Assembly: GCA_035499555.1 (NCBI GenBank)
Contig: DATJYO010000047.1
Location: 1 to 64,000 of the forward strand
Length of the DNA: 64,000 bases
Direction of reading: 5' to 3'
Source of the DNA: Bog-159 sp035499555
Lineage (GTDB): Bacteria > Acidobacteriota > Terriglobia > Bryobacterales > Bryobacteraceae
The position numbers and the translations under genes were made by a program. Of the stretch, positions 1 to 7,380 are shown piece after piece. How positions within the stretch are numbered: the stretch's first letter is position 1; each line of letters opens with the position of its first letter. Below the pieces are notes generated by a model. The model did not search any database, had not been told where the DNA came from, and saw only the letters and a program-made list of their open reading frames with translations.

Positions 1-290
1 GACCGGCGACGGACGCGTTCAGGCTCATTCGCTAGCTAACCCCTGGCCGGGGTTGGGCTCGTGTGCCAGCATCATGAACGTCACGCCATTCACCGTGACA
101 GGATTCGGCCGCGCGCTGAACACCCGAGATTCGCGATGTCCACAGAGCCGGCGCACCTGTCCATTTGCGCGAAGGTGTGAGTGCCGGCGATAGAGGATTA
201 GGGCGTTTGCCATGCCTCTATTACGGGACAAACTAAGGGACAACTACAAGACGTATTTTTGCAAATAATTGAAAATATGCTGGTTACATC
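1..290. other. Non-coding/unassigned stretch beyond tRNA-Sec
   Basis: No convincing gene is seen. The part next to the tRNA 3' end (about 240-290) is AT-rich compared with the rest of the window. A GC-rich hairpin (AACCCC-TGGCC-GGGGTT, 38-54) lacks a T-run, so it is not a clear terminator. A 72-codon minus-strand frame at 25-243 has no recognisable motif and looks spurious. Being directly 3' of a tRNA gene, this is a usual place for integrated elements, but no integrase or attachment duplicate is visible inside the window. Confidence 0.4.
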
Positions 291-387
291 TGGCGGAAGC
301 TAGTGGGAGTCGAACCCACCTGCAATACTGGAAGCACCGCACGACGGGTTTGAAGCCCGCGCCCAGCACCGGCCAAGATTAGCTTCC
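291..387 (-). tRNA. selC: tRNA-Sec (anticodon UCA)
   Basis: Selenocysteine tRNA read on the minus strand. It starts GGAAGCTA and ends TAGCTTCC followed by G and an encoded CCA. This gives the extended 8-bp acceptor stem of bacterial tRNA-Sec. The anticodon arm is CGGGC-TTCAAAC-CCG with UCA in the loop, the variable arm is long, and the T arm carries GGTTCGACTCC. The total of 97 nt fits tRNA-Sec and is longer than ordinary elongator tRNAs. It decodes in-frame UGA as selenocysteine together with SelA, SelB and SelD. None of those genes, and no recognisable selenoprotein gene, lies in this window. Confidence 0.93.
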
Positions 388-393
388 ATAACG

Positions 394-399
394 ATTGTA
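394..399 (-). promoter_or_regulatory. Putative -10 box for tRNA-Sec
   Basis: On the minus strand TACAAT lies 6 nt before the first base of tRNA-Sec, the right distance for a transcript starting at or near the tRNA 5' end. No good -35 hexamer is seen 16-18 nt further upstream, so co-transcription from the TadG-like gene is an alternative. Confidence 0.4.
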
Positions 400-478
400 G
401 CGGGCTTTGCCGAAGACCACGGGCGCCGCCGGCCTGAAAGGCCGCCGCCGGGGACTGGTGTTTTTGTCCGGAACGGAT

Positions 479-1909
479 CTACAGGCCGTTCGGAATCAGC
501 CGCGAGACCGTGAGGTCGCCGGCGATTTCCGTGAATATCTGGTTCAGGCTGGAGGTGGGCCGCCCGGCCGGACATCCTGTGCTGGTTTTGCTCACGTCCG
601 AAAAGAACGTCTGCGAAACGTTCGAGGCCATCCCAGCCATCGTATTGCAGGGAGTGATGGCCGGCGAATCCGTGGTACAGCCCGACGTCCCCGCACCGTA
701 CGCCACCGTGTACACCGTAATCGGCGGTGTCGAGTGGGTGGCTGCCACACCGGCGGCGATCGCTTGGTGACATTGGTTCTTCAGCGACGGGTAGCTCCCA
801 TCGGTATGCAATTTCGTTCCGGAACTCGCCACCAGCGTGCTCGCGGTGACATTGCTGCCCACGTCCCCGTCGCCCAGGATGATCATCACGTTCTGTGTCC
901 CGGGGTTGGCCGCCTGCGTCGCCAGCAGGTCGTTGGTTGCCTGATAGATTACCTGGGCATAATACGTGCCTTCCCCACCCGTCGCCTTCACGCAACCGCC
1001 GCTCTTGGTAGTACCCGCGGCGCCTACCAGGTGAGAACTGGTGTTCAGCACGGAAGCGGTGTCGGAGGTACGGTAATCGCTCGAAAAGTTGACGATCTGG
1101 TAAGTGGAACTGGAGGGCAGCGTCGGCACCGTGTATGGCGTAGGCGAAGCCGTACCTTTGCAAGTGTAATCGTCCGCCGCGGTACTGGTAGAGACGGACG
1201 GGAATACGTACAAAGCTACCCGGTCAACCGCGTTCGCGACATTTCCGCTGGTCGCCGCTCCGCAGGACGTCTGGCTGGCCGCGCACGGAGACAGATCGCT
1301 AAGAAAGACCTGGATGCCCTGCATGGCGCAAACAACTCTCGAAGAGCTGCAGTCCGCGTCACTGTCGCTTCCGCTCATGGATCCTGTCGCATCTAAAACC
1401 AGCGCCACATTGTAAGGCGTTCGCGAGGATCCCCGCATGGCCGCGCTGGCCGTCGCCGTCAGGGTGACCCTGGGTGTACCGAACAGGGAGGCGAAGTACA
1501 ACGGCACGGTCACCTGTTGCTTCACCACCACCTCGTTCGCACTGGCGGGCGTAATACACGCCAGATTCCAGGGCGCGGCCTGTAGAATACTGGAGCATTT
1601 CACCAGCGGATAACCGGACACCATGGTGACATTGGGCAGGTTGGGGTACGCGTTTTTGGCGCCCGCCACGCCGCTGAATGACGTCGCTACACTCGCCGCC
1701 GTAGTGTTCGGCAGGTTTTGCGCTCCCGCTAAGGCGGCTGCGTCCGCCGACGTTTGCAGTTGGCGATAGGCTACATAAGTCTTGCCAAAATCGATCGCCA
1801 AGCCCGCGAATCCGAGAAAAATAAACATCGCGAATGCGACCAGAACCAAAGCCTGGCCGCGCTTGCGGGAATCCGCCCGGCGGCCGGATGATTGGCTAAG
1901 CTGTGTCAT
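479..1909 (-). CDS. TadG-like pilus-assembly protein with VWA domain
   Basis: 476-aa secreted or membrane-anchored protein. The N-terminus (RGQALVLVAFAMF followed by a hydrophobic stretch and LQTSADAAALAGAQ) is the class III signal/TadE-TadG type seen in Flp pilus minor pseudopilins. From about residue 165 a von Willebrand A domain starts at LVLDATGSMSGSD, a MIDAS-like DxTxS, and continues through an ILGDGDVGSN segment. Many Cys residues suggest extracytoplasmic disulfides. The ATG at 1909 is chosen because it overlaps the stop of the upstream TadE-like gene (ATGA) and has GGAGG 7 nt before it. Likely role: adhesion or pilus-associated surface protein. The Tad ATPase and secretin genes are not in the window. 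Confidence 0.8.
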   Translation of the reverse strand: MTQLSQSSGRRADSRKRGQALVLVAFAMFIFLGFAGLAIDFGKTYVAYRQLQTSADAAALAGAQNLPNTTAASVATSFSGVAGAKNAYPNLPNVTMVSGYPLVKCSSILQAAPWNLACITPASANEVVVKQQVTVPLYFASLFGTPRVTLTATASAAMRGSSRTPYNVALVLDATGSMSGSDSDADCSSSRVVCAMQGIQVFLSDLSPCAASQTSCGAATSGNVANAVDRVALYVFPSVSTSTAADDYTCKGTASPTPYTVPTLPSSSTYQIVNFSSDYRTSDTASVLNTSSHLVGAAGTTKSGGCVKATGGEGTYYAQVIYQATNDLLATQAANPGTQNVMIILGDGDVGSNVTASTLVASSGTKLHTDGSYPSLKNQCHQAIAAGVAATHSTPPITVYTVAYGAGTSGCTTDSPAITPCNTMAGMASNVSQTFFSDVSKTSTGCPAGRPTSSLNQIFTEIAGDLTVSRLIPNGL

Positions 1910-2406
1910 TGCACTACCTCCGTAACCTGTGAAGCCACGGTACAACTGGGAGCGTAGTTGATCCCGAATACCTTAAGATTGCAGGGATACTTCACGGTGA
2001 TTTGCGCCGTGCCGCCCTGGACCAGATCGCCCGCGGCCCCGGTCGTCGTGCTGCCGCTGCTGCAGGTGGGCCGGATCGCATCGGGACCGGCGACCGTAGT
2101 TCCGCTAAGAACGATCGTGAACTTCATGCTTCCCGCATCCAGGTATGGCGCCACGCCGAAAACCGCGTTGGCCGCCGTCGTGCACGGATCCGTGGTGTTC
2201 CCCCGGCTGACCGCTAACTGCCGGCCGCCCACGCCTACGGCGTCCGTCAGCATTAAATAGTTGTTAAATGCAATTCCGAAAGTGAAAATGCCAGTGAGAA
2301 TCAGCAGTAGAATCGGCAGTGATACAGCAAACTCGACCAGTGACTGCCCGCGGCTCCGGCTCCTCTTCGCTCCAGCTCGCAACGCCTGAGGTTGCATTGT
2401 ACTCAT
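1906..2406 (-). CDS. TadE-like pilus-assembly protein
   Basis: 166-aa protein with the TadE-family N-terminus RSRGQSLVEFAVSLPILLLIL, in which the conserved Glu lies just before the hydrophobic helix, and a short extracytoplasmic domain with Cys pairs. TadE-like proteins are pseudopilins processed by a prepilin peptidase and needed for tight-adherence pili. The ATG at 2406 is preferred over a GTG two codons upstream because GAAGAGAG sits 7 nt before it. It is translationally coupled to the VWA/TadG-like gene downstream. No other tad genes are adjacent, so it may be part of an orphan TadE/TadG adhesion pair. Confidence 0.8.
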   Translation of the reverse strand: MSTMQPQALRAGAKRSRSRGQSLVEFAVSLPILLLILTGIFTFGIAFNNYLMLTDAVGVGGRQLAVSRGNTTDPCTTAANAVFGVAPYLDAGSMKFTIVLSGTTVAGPDAIRPTCSSGSTTTGAAGDLVQGGTAQITVKYPCNLKVFGINYAPSCTVASQVTEVVQ

Positions 2407-3031
2407 AGACACACTCTCTTCGCGCTGCTATGGTAGCCCACCCGCCATGAAGGGTCAAGGACTACGCGTCCTACCGAGCGCGCCTAGTAAATGTCATGGA
2501 AGTTCTGGTGCCGGTAGTATTAAGAAATGTCCTGGCCGCGCACCCGCGATTTCAAACCGTAAACCCAAATCTCGAAGCCCGCCGTCGGCGCCGGCAAGGC
2601 CAGGCTGCCTCATCGTAACCGGCTGATAATAGATGACTTAGTTGCGACGGAACGCCTCTCTCAATCATCCCGGTCGGTGAATCCGCCGGCCGATTACCGG
2701 CCTGGCGATCTGGCGGGCCGGACGAGTACCGGGGTAGGACTATGGCAATATAATTCCCGCCGGAAATCCACGTCTCTAAGCAAATTCCTAGTGGCTCGGG
2801 AAGACTCGGATCCGGCCTGAAATGAGCATGCCCGCTTGGTCCACCAGCAGCTTCGGACTTACAGACAGGATTTTACAGGTTAGAGATGCTTCGCCATAAT
2901 TGCAAACTGGGTACCGAAAGTACTGATAAGAAAAGTACCTTGTTTACGCGCGGCTCCGTACAGTAGAATACATTTCACTTTGAATTTTGCAGATAAGTAA
3001 AAGTTGAGGCGGACCAACGAGCGAAAGGATC
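2407..3031. other. Long intergenic region between divergent tadE-like and sigma-54 regulator genes
   Basis: About 620 bases with no supportable gene on either strand. It must hold the promoters of the minus-strand TadE/TadG pair and of the plus-strand regulator. Near the right side, AAAGTACT (2917-2924) and AAAGTACC (2932-2939) form a direct repeat just upstream of the predicted -35, a plausible operator. The left part is mixed sequence without strong hairpins. Confidence 0.5.
2940..2969 (+). promoter_or_regulatory. Putative sigma-70 promoter for sigma-54 regulator gene
   Basis: TTGTTT (2940-2945) and TAGAAT (2964-2969) are separated by 18 bp and lie about 60 bp upstream of the ATG. The AAAGTAC direct repeats end right at the -35 box, so a bound regulator could act here. 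Confidence 0.45.
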
Positions 3032-4435
3032 ATGATCAAGCTTATCTTAGGATCGAATGATGGACGGCTACAGCCGATCCTACAGGGGGTATTAGGGTCG
3101 GAGTACAGCGTCTATACAGAATCGAGCAAGACACAGGTTAGAAAGGCTGTGCTCGCCGGGTCCTGCGACGTGGTTGTCGTCGACCTGGATTCCCTTTTTA
3201 ATTCTCCTCCGGATTATCAGACTTTTCTCGAGGAAATACGGAATCCGCGGATTCCGGTTGTAGCTATGACCAGTGACATCCGGCGTTCCACGGCGCTCGA
3301 GTTGATGCAGTGCGGCGTGTACGATTACATCGCCAAGCCCCTGTCATTAGTCGAGCTGAAGATTGTTGTCCAGCGCGCCTACGAACATGCGTCGCTGAAG
3401 AAAGACGTGCAGACCGCGCGCGAGGCTCTGGACGCCACCCGCGGATGCGACCGGCTGATCGGCGCCAGCGGCCGCTCCCAGGTGGTCTACGATCTGATCC
3501 GCCGCGTGGCGAATCTGAGCGCCTCCGTGCTGATCACCGGGGAAAGCGGTACCGGTAAAGAACTGGTGGCGCGCGCCATTCATAACCTGGGCAACCGCGC
3601 CAGGCAGCCGTTCGTAGCGGTTTCCTGCGGCGCCATACCCGAGACGCTGATCGAGGCCGAGCTGTTCGGGCACGAGAAAGGCGCCTTTACGGGCACCACG
3701 GGCGCCCGTCTGGGCTACCTGGAGCAGGCCGGCGAGGGGACCATTCTGCTGGATGAGATCGGCGAACTCAGCCTGCCGACCCAGGTCAAGCTGCTGCGCG
3801 TTCTGCAGCAGAAAGAGTTCAGCCGCCTGGGCAGCGGCAAACTGTTGCCGCTCAAGGCGCGGGTCCTGTTTGCCACGCATCGCGACCTGGGCCGCATGGT
3901 GGATGAAGGCACCTTCCGCCGGGACCTGTACTTCCGCGTCAATGTCATGCGCATCGACGTACCCGCACTGCGCGACCGCACCGAAGATATCCCTACCCTG
4001 GCCCATCATTTCCTGCAGCAATATGCCGCGGAGTATGACAAGCCCGTGCGCGACATATTGCCTTCCGCAATGATGATGTTAGTGGATTATGACTGGCCCG
4101 GTAACGTACGGGAGCTGGAGAATATGATCCAGGGCGCGGTGATCCTGGCCGAGGGAGACAGCATCGGGCCCGACGACCTGCCGGAAATCCTCAAGCCGGT
4201 CACTATACCCCCGGCGCCGGAAAGTGACTCGTTCGAAGAGCAGATCCGCACTTACAAGCTGCAGCTGGTTACCAAGGCTCTGCGCACCTGCAACGGTAAC
4301 AAGACGCTCGCGGCGCGCAGCCTGAGCATTTCCCGCGCGTATTTGCACCGGCTGCTGCGCGCCGGTCCGGGTGATGACGAGAGCTTGGAGGAAACCTGGC
4401 AGCCGTCCAACCGAAAGGTGGCGCGAGAGGCGTAG
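3032..4435 (+). CDS. Sigma-54-dependent NtrC-family response regulator
   Basis: 467-aa bacterial enhancer-binding protein. Residues 1-115 form a receiver domain with likely phospho-acceptor Asp51, Thr80 and Lys102; the usual acidic pair near residue 9 is reduced to Asp10. An AAA+ domain follows, with Walker A GESGTGKE (170-177), the sigma-54-contacting GAFTG loop (217-221) and Walker B TILLDEIGEL. The C-terminus is a Fis-type helix-turn-helix (NKTLAARSLSISRAYLHRLL). It activates transcription from sigma-54 promoters by ATP-driven remodelling. No cognate histidine kinase is adjacent. It is followed after about 37 bp by the PilZ-DnaJ gene, which suggests a shared transcript or function. Confidence 0.93.
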   Translation: MIKLILGSNDGRLQPILQGVLGSEYSVYTESSKTQVRKAVLAGSCDVVVVDLDSLFNSPPDYQTFLEEIRNPRIPVVAMTSDIRRSTALELMQCGVYDYIAKPLSLVELKIVVQRAYEHASLKKDVQTAREALDATRGCDRLIGASGRSQVVYDLIRRVANLSASVLITGESGTGKELVARAIHNLGNRARQPFVAVSCGAIPETLIEAELFGHEKGAFTGTTGARLGYLEQAGEGTILLDEIGELSLPTQVKLLRVLQQKEFSRLGSGKLLPLKARVLFATHRDLGRMVDEGTFRRDLYFRVNVMRIDVPALRDRTEDIPTLAHHFLQQYAAEYDKPVRDILPSAMMMLVDYDWPGNVRELENMIQGAVILAEGDSIGPDDLPEILKPVTIPPAPESDSFEEQIRTYKLQLVTKALRTCNGNKTLAARSLSISRAYLHRLLRAGPGDDESLEETWQPSNRKVAREA

Positions 4436-4472
4436 TCAGCCGGCGCCTTTGCGGCCAGGGATAGGAGGATTA

Positions 4473-5447
4473 GTGCGAGTCGACATGCGCCGCCAAACGC
4501 GGCAAACCTCCCGGGAGAGCTATTCCATCGTCTGGCAGGACGGGAATGGCCTGACCCAATCTGTCCAGGTGACCGGCCTGGACATCTCCCGTAACGGACT
4601 CGGCGTCCGCGCGCCGGTGGAGCTGCCGGCCGGCGCCCGCGTTTATCTCCAAACCCAGAACGGCGCCCAGGGATATGCCTTCGTCCGGCACTCTACGCCG
4701 CATCAGTCCGATTACATCATCGGGTTCGAGTTGGGCGAGGGAAGCTGCAATCCGGCGCCGCCCGCCGACCGCCGGATCGACTACTACGAGTTCCTCCAGA
4801 TCAGCTCCAAAGCCGAGTTCCCCACTATTCAGCGGGTTTACCGGTTTCTGGCCGGCCGTTTTCATCCCGACAATCCCGATACCGGCGACTCCGAGAAGTT
4901 CCTGCAGCTCAAGCGCGCGTTTGAAGTGCTTTCGGACCCGCAGCAGCGGGCCGAATACGACCGGACCCGCCAGAGCCAGCCGCCGCCTCCCCCGAATCCG
5001 GTGTTCGAGTCGATCGACTACATGGATGGCATCGAAGGCGAGGTAAACCGCCGCCTGGCTATCCTGTCGCTCTTGTACAGCAAGCGGCGCACTTGTCCGG
5101 ACGAACCGCGCGTCTCGCTGGCGGAGGTCGAAAGCCGTATGGGGTTCCCCCGCGAGTACCTGGATTTCGCCACGTGGTACCTGAAGAACAAGAAATACAT
5201 CACCATCGAAGACAATTCGGATTTCGCGCTGACCGCCCTGGGCGTCGACTATGTGGAAGCCAACTCGTCCAAGATCCCGGTGCTCAATAAGCTCCTGAAC
5301 AGCGGTCCCTGGGGGGACAAGCCCGGAGCCGGGGTGAAGCGCTCGCCTTTTGCCGACGACATCTTCCGGCTGGGTCCCGGTGAAACCGGCGCCGAGGACA
5401 CGAAAGGATCCGGCGCTATCCGCGACACGCCGCTGCAGTTGACATAG
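4473..5447 (+). CDS. PilZ-DnaJ fusion protein
   Basis: 324-aa cytoplasmic protein with an uncommon domain order. Residues about 1-90 are a PilZ domain with an RxxxR-type arginine motif near the start and LDISRNG matching D/NxSxxG, so c-di-GMP binding is likely. Residues about 103-170 are a J domain (YYEFLQIS then HPD at 131-133, ending RAEYDRTR), expected to stimulate an Hsp70 such as DnaK. The rest has a winged-helix-like segment (SLAEVESRMGFPREYLDFA). The GTG is chosen because AGGAGG lies 4 nt upstream; an in-frame ATG 12 bases later is possible. Inferred role: coupling c-di-GMP to chaperone action, perhaps for pili or motility. Confidence 0.85.
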   Translation: MRVDMRRQTRQTSRESYSIVWQDGNGLTQSVQVTGLDISRNGLGVRAPVELPAGARVYLQTQNGAQGYAFVRHSTPHQSDYIIGFELGEGSCNPAPPADRRIDYYEFLQISSKAEFPTIQRVYRFLAGRFHPDNPDTGDSEKFLQLKRAFEVLSDPQQRAEYDRTRQSQPPPPPNPVFESIDYMDGIEGEVNRRLAILSLLYSKRRTCPDEPRVSLAEVESRMGFPREYLDFATWYLKNKKYITIEDNSDFALTALGVDYVEANSSKIPVLNKLLNSGPWGDKPGAGVKRSPFADDIFRLGPGETGAEDTKGSGAIRDTPLQLT

Positions 5448-5465
5448 ATTCGCCCGCGGATTTCC

Positions 5466-6335
5466 TTACCGTCTGCGATTCTGCCACCAGGCGTTCAATA
5501 ACGTTGCCGATAAAATCAGCACTCCGCCGGCGATGGAACTTCGCGCCGGACGTTCGCCCTGGACCAGCCACACCCAGACCGGATTCAGGGCCGGCTCGAG
5601 CAACAGCACGGTGGTGGCTTCGAATGCCGGCACCTGCCGGATCGCGCGCGTCACGAACAGGTACGCCAGCCCGATCTGGAAGACGCCCAGGTACAGCAGT
5701 ACCGACAGGTTCAGCCAGCCGGCGTGCGGCGCCGGAAGCGCCATCGGCAGCCCGATCGCGCAGGCCAGCAGGTTGCCCATGACCACGGTCGCCGTGGCGG
5801 CGTTACCCGCGCCCTCGCGCTTTCCCAGCCAGCGCAATCCGGAAACCGTCAGCGCCCATGTCAGTCCGGACAATGCGCCCATCAGGTTACCCAGCCGGGG
5901 ATTCGGCGCGGTAACCACCGCCGGCTGTGAGGAACCGACACACAGCCACATGCCGGATGCTACTGCGGCAAGAAACAACAGGTCTGACCGGCTCAGTGGC
6001 TCTTTTAGCAACAGCGGACCGATGAGTAACAGGTACAGAGGCGCCGTGGATTGTAAGTAGATGGCATTGGCGGAAGTAGTCATTTTGGTGGCCAGGGTGA
6101 AGGCCACCAGCGTCGCCGCATAGGCGATGCCGACCGGCAACAGCCTCCAGTTCCAACCCCGCCGCCCGTCCGGCACCAGCGCGGCCAGCGCCGCCGCCGC
6201 GATTCCCGAGCGAAAGCTGGCGATCTGCCAGGGAGTCATGGTAATCGCCTTGATCGCCGCCCCGCCGGTGGAAAACAGGAATGCCGCCGCCATCAGGAGC
6301 AGCCAGTTGCTCGCGCGTGAGCGCACGCTATACAA
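5466..6335 (-). CDS. EamA/DMT-family transporter
   Basis: 289-aa inner-membrane protein with about ten hydrophobic helices arranged as two EamA repeats. The second repeat begins near LGNLMGALSGLTWALTVSGL. Members export metabolites or amino acids, and the substrate cannot be told from sequence. The start is probably TTG right after a GGAGGGGAGGG purine tract, with a GTG three codons later as an alternative. It is divergent from the Rrf2 regulator across only 42 bp, so the regulator may control it. Convergent with the PilZ-DnaJ gene. Confidence 0.85.
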   Translation of the reverse strand: MYSVRSRASNWLLLMAAAFLFSTGGAAIKAITMTPWQIASFRSGIAAAALAALVPDGRRGWNWRLLPVGIAYAATLVAFTLATKMTTSANAIYLQSTAPLYLLLIGPLLLKEPLSRSDLLFLAAVASGMWLCVGSSQPAVVTAPNPRLGNLMGALSGLTWALTVSGLRWLGKREGAGNAATATVVMGNLLACAIGLPMALPAPHAGWLNLSVLLYLGVFQIGLAYLFVTRAIRQVPAFEATTVLLLEPALNPVWVWLVQGERPARSSIAGGVLILSATLLNAWWQNRRR

Positions 6336-6377
6336 AACCCTCCCCTCCAGTTATCCTAATGGTTTCGAGGACCGTAA

Positions 6378-6851
6378 TTGCGAACTATCTCCAAGAAGAC
6401 GAAGTACGCGCTGGAAGCTCTGTACTCACTCAGCCGGCATTACGGTGAAGGCCCCATCCTGGTGCATAACATCGCGACTGAGGAGTCCATCCCGCTCAAG
6501 TTCCTGCAGGCGATTCTTCTGGAACTGCGCAACCGCGGCGTGGTGGCGAGCAAGAAGGGCCGGGCCGGCGGCTATGAACTGAGCCGTCCGCCCGAGGACG
6601 TAACCGTGGGCTCGGTGATTCGCATGATCGAGGGCCCTCTGGCGCCGCTGCCGTGCGCACGCGAGACAAACTACCGTCGCTGCGACGAATGCCGCGACGA
6701 AAACACCTGTGGCACGCGCATCGTGATGCGCCGCGTTCGCGATGCTGTCGCCCAAATCCTGGACAGCACCACCCTGGCGGATGTGATCCAGGAAGTCGAT
6801 AAGGCGAAGGAACTCGAAGCCACCGGCCCCCGGGTGACGTTCAACATTTAG
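6378..6851 (+). CDS. Rrf2-family transcriptional regulator
   Basis: 157-aa regulator. An N-terminal winged helix (SKKTKYALEALYSLSRHY ... FLQAILLELRNRGVVASKKGRAGGY) is the Rrf2 DNA-binding fold. Residues Cys93, Cys102, Cys105 and Cys111 could hold an iron-sulfur cluster, so it may sense redox state, iron-sulfur status or nitric oxide. The start codon is TTG with GAGGA about 6 nt before it; this places the family's usual MRxxxKKTxYAL at the N-terminus. It is divergent from the EamA transporter. Confidence 0.88.
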   Translation: MRTISKKTKYALEALYSLSRHYGEGPILVHNIATEESIPLKFLQAILLELRNRGVVASKKGRAGGYELSRPPEDVTVGSVIRMIEGPLAPLPCARETNYRRCDECRDENTCGTRIVMRRVRDAVAQILDSTTLADVIQEVDKAKELEATGPRVTFNI

Positions 6852-7344
6852 CCGCCGGAAGCAGCCGCTCCACGATCACTACGTCGCGCCACACGCCGTC
6901 GAGCCGGCCGTGTCTCTCGTAGATGCCCACCTCGCGAAAGCCCGCGGCAGCCACCAGCCGCCGGCTGGCCGCGTTTTCGACGAAGATCCGCGACACCAGT
7001 TTCCATAGCCCGGCTGCGGCCGCCGCATCCATCAGCGCCGTGAGCGCCAGCCGGCCCGCGCCGTGCCCGCGAAACTCGCGCGCCACGTATACCGAGGTCT
7101 CCGCAATCCCCGCGTAGCACGCGCGGGCACGATACGGGAAAGTCGCGCCGAAGGCAACCACGGCGCCGTCCTGCTCGACGGCCACCACTGGATGCACGCC
7201 GTCGAACCAGCCGCGAATGTCGTCCTCGGTTCGCAGCCGCGTCTCGAAAGTGGCCCCGCGGTCGGCGATGCCCTGGTTGTAGATGCGCGCAATCGCCGCG
7301 GCATCCCCGGGCCCAGCCACTCGCGCGCGCATCCTCACCAGCAT
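6841..7344 (-). CDS. GNAT acetyltransferase, ArsN1/phosphinothricin type
   Basis: 167-aa GNAT N-acetyltransferase resembling ArsN1/Pat/Bar enzymes. Seen are AAIARIYNQGI near the start, the acetyl-CoA loop FRGHGAGRL, and the family tail FREVGIYERHGRLDGVWRDVVIVERLL. Enzymes of this type acetylate amino groups of phosphinothricin-like compounds such as arsinothricin. The ATG at 7344 is given, but the ATG four codons in (7332) matches where homologues usually begin. The 3' end overlaps the Rrf2 gene by 11 bases on the opposite strand. Confidence 0.85.
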   Translation of the reverse strand: MLVRMRARVAGPGDAAAIARIYNQGIADRGATFETRLRTEDDIRGWFDGVHPVVAVEQDGAVVAFGATFPYRARACYAGIAETSVYVAREFRGHGAGRLALTALMDAAAAAGLWKLVSRIFVENAASRRLVAAAGFREVGIYERHGRLDGVWRDVVIVERLLPAAKC

Positions 7345-7366
7345 GGCACATGCCCGGCGCCGGCGC

Positions 7367-7372
7367 TATAAT
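7367..7372 (+). promoter_or_regulatory. Perfect TATAAT -10 box before aldehyde dehydrogenase
   Basis: A consensus TATAAT lies 8 nt before the ACG at 7381 where the aldehyde-dehydrogenase reading frame seems to begin. Transcripts would start only a few bases before that codon, i.e. leaderless or nearly so. No clear -35 is seen upstream. Confidence 0.4.
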
Positions 7373-7380
7373 TCTGACGT

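Noticed and set aside
38..54. Intrinsic terminator near the window start
   Set aside because: The hairpin AACCCC-TGGCC-GGGGTT has no T-run.
25..243. 72-aa frame downstream of tRNA-Sec as an integrase remnant
   Set aside because: No tyrosine-recombinase catalytic motif or tRNA 3'-end duplicate is visible; the frame looks random.
388..478. Terminator between the TadG-like gene and tRNA-Sec
   Set aside because: Only a 4-bp GGCC stem; the surrounding GCC repeats are not complementary and there is no T-run.
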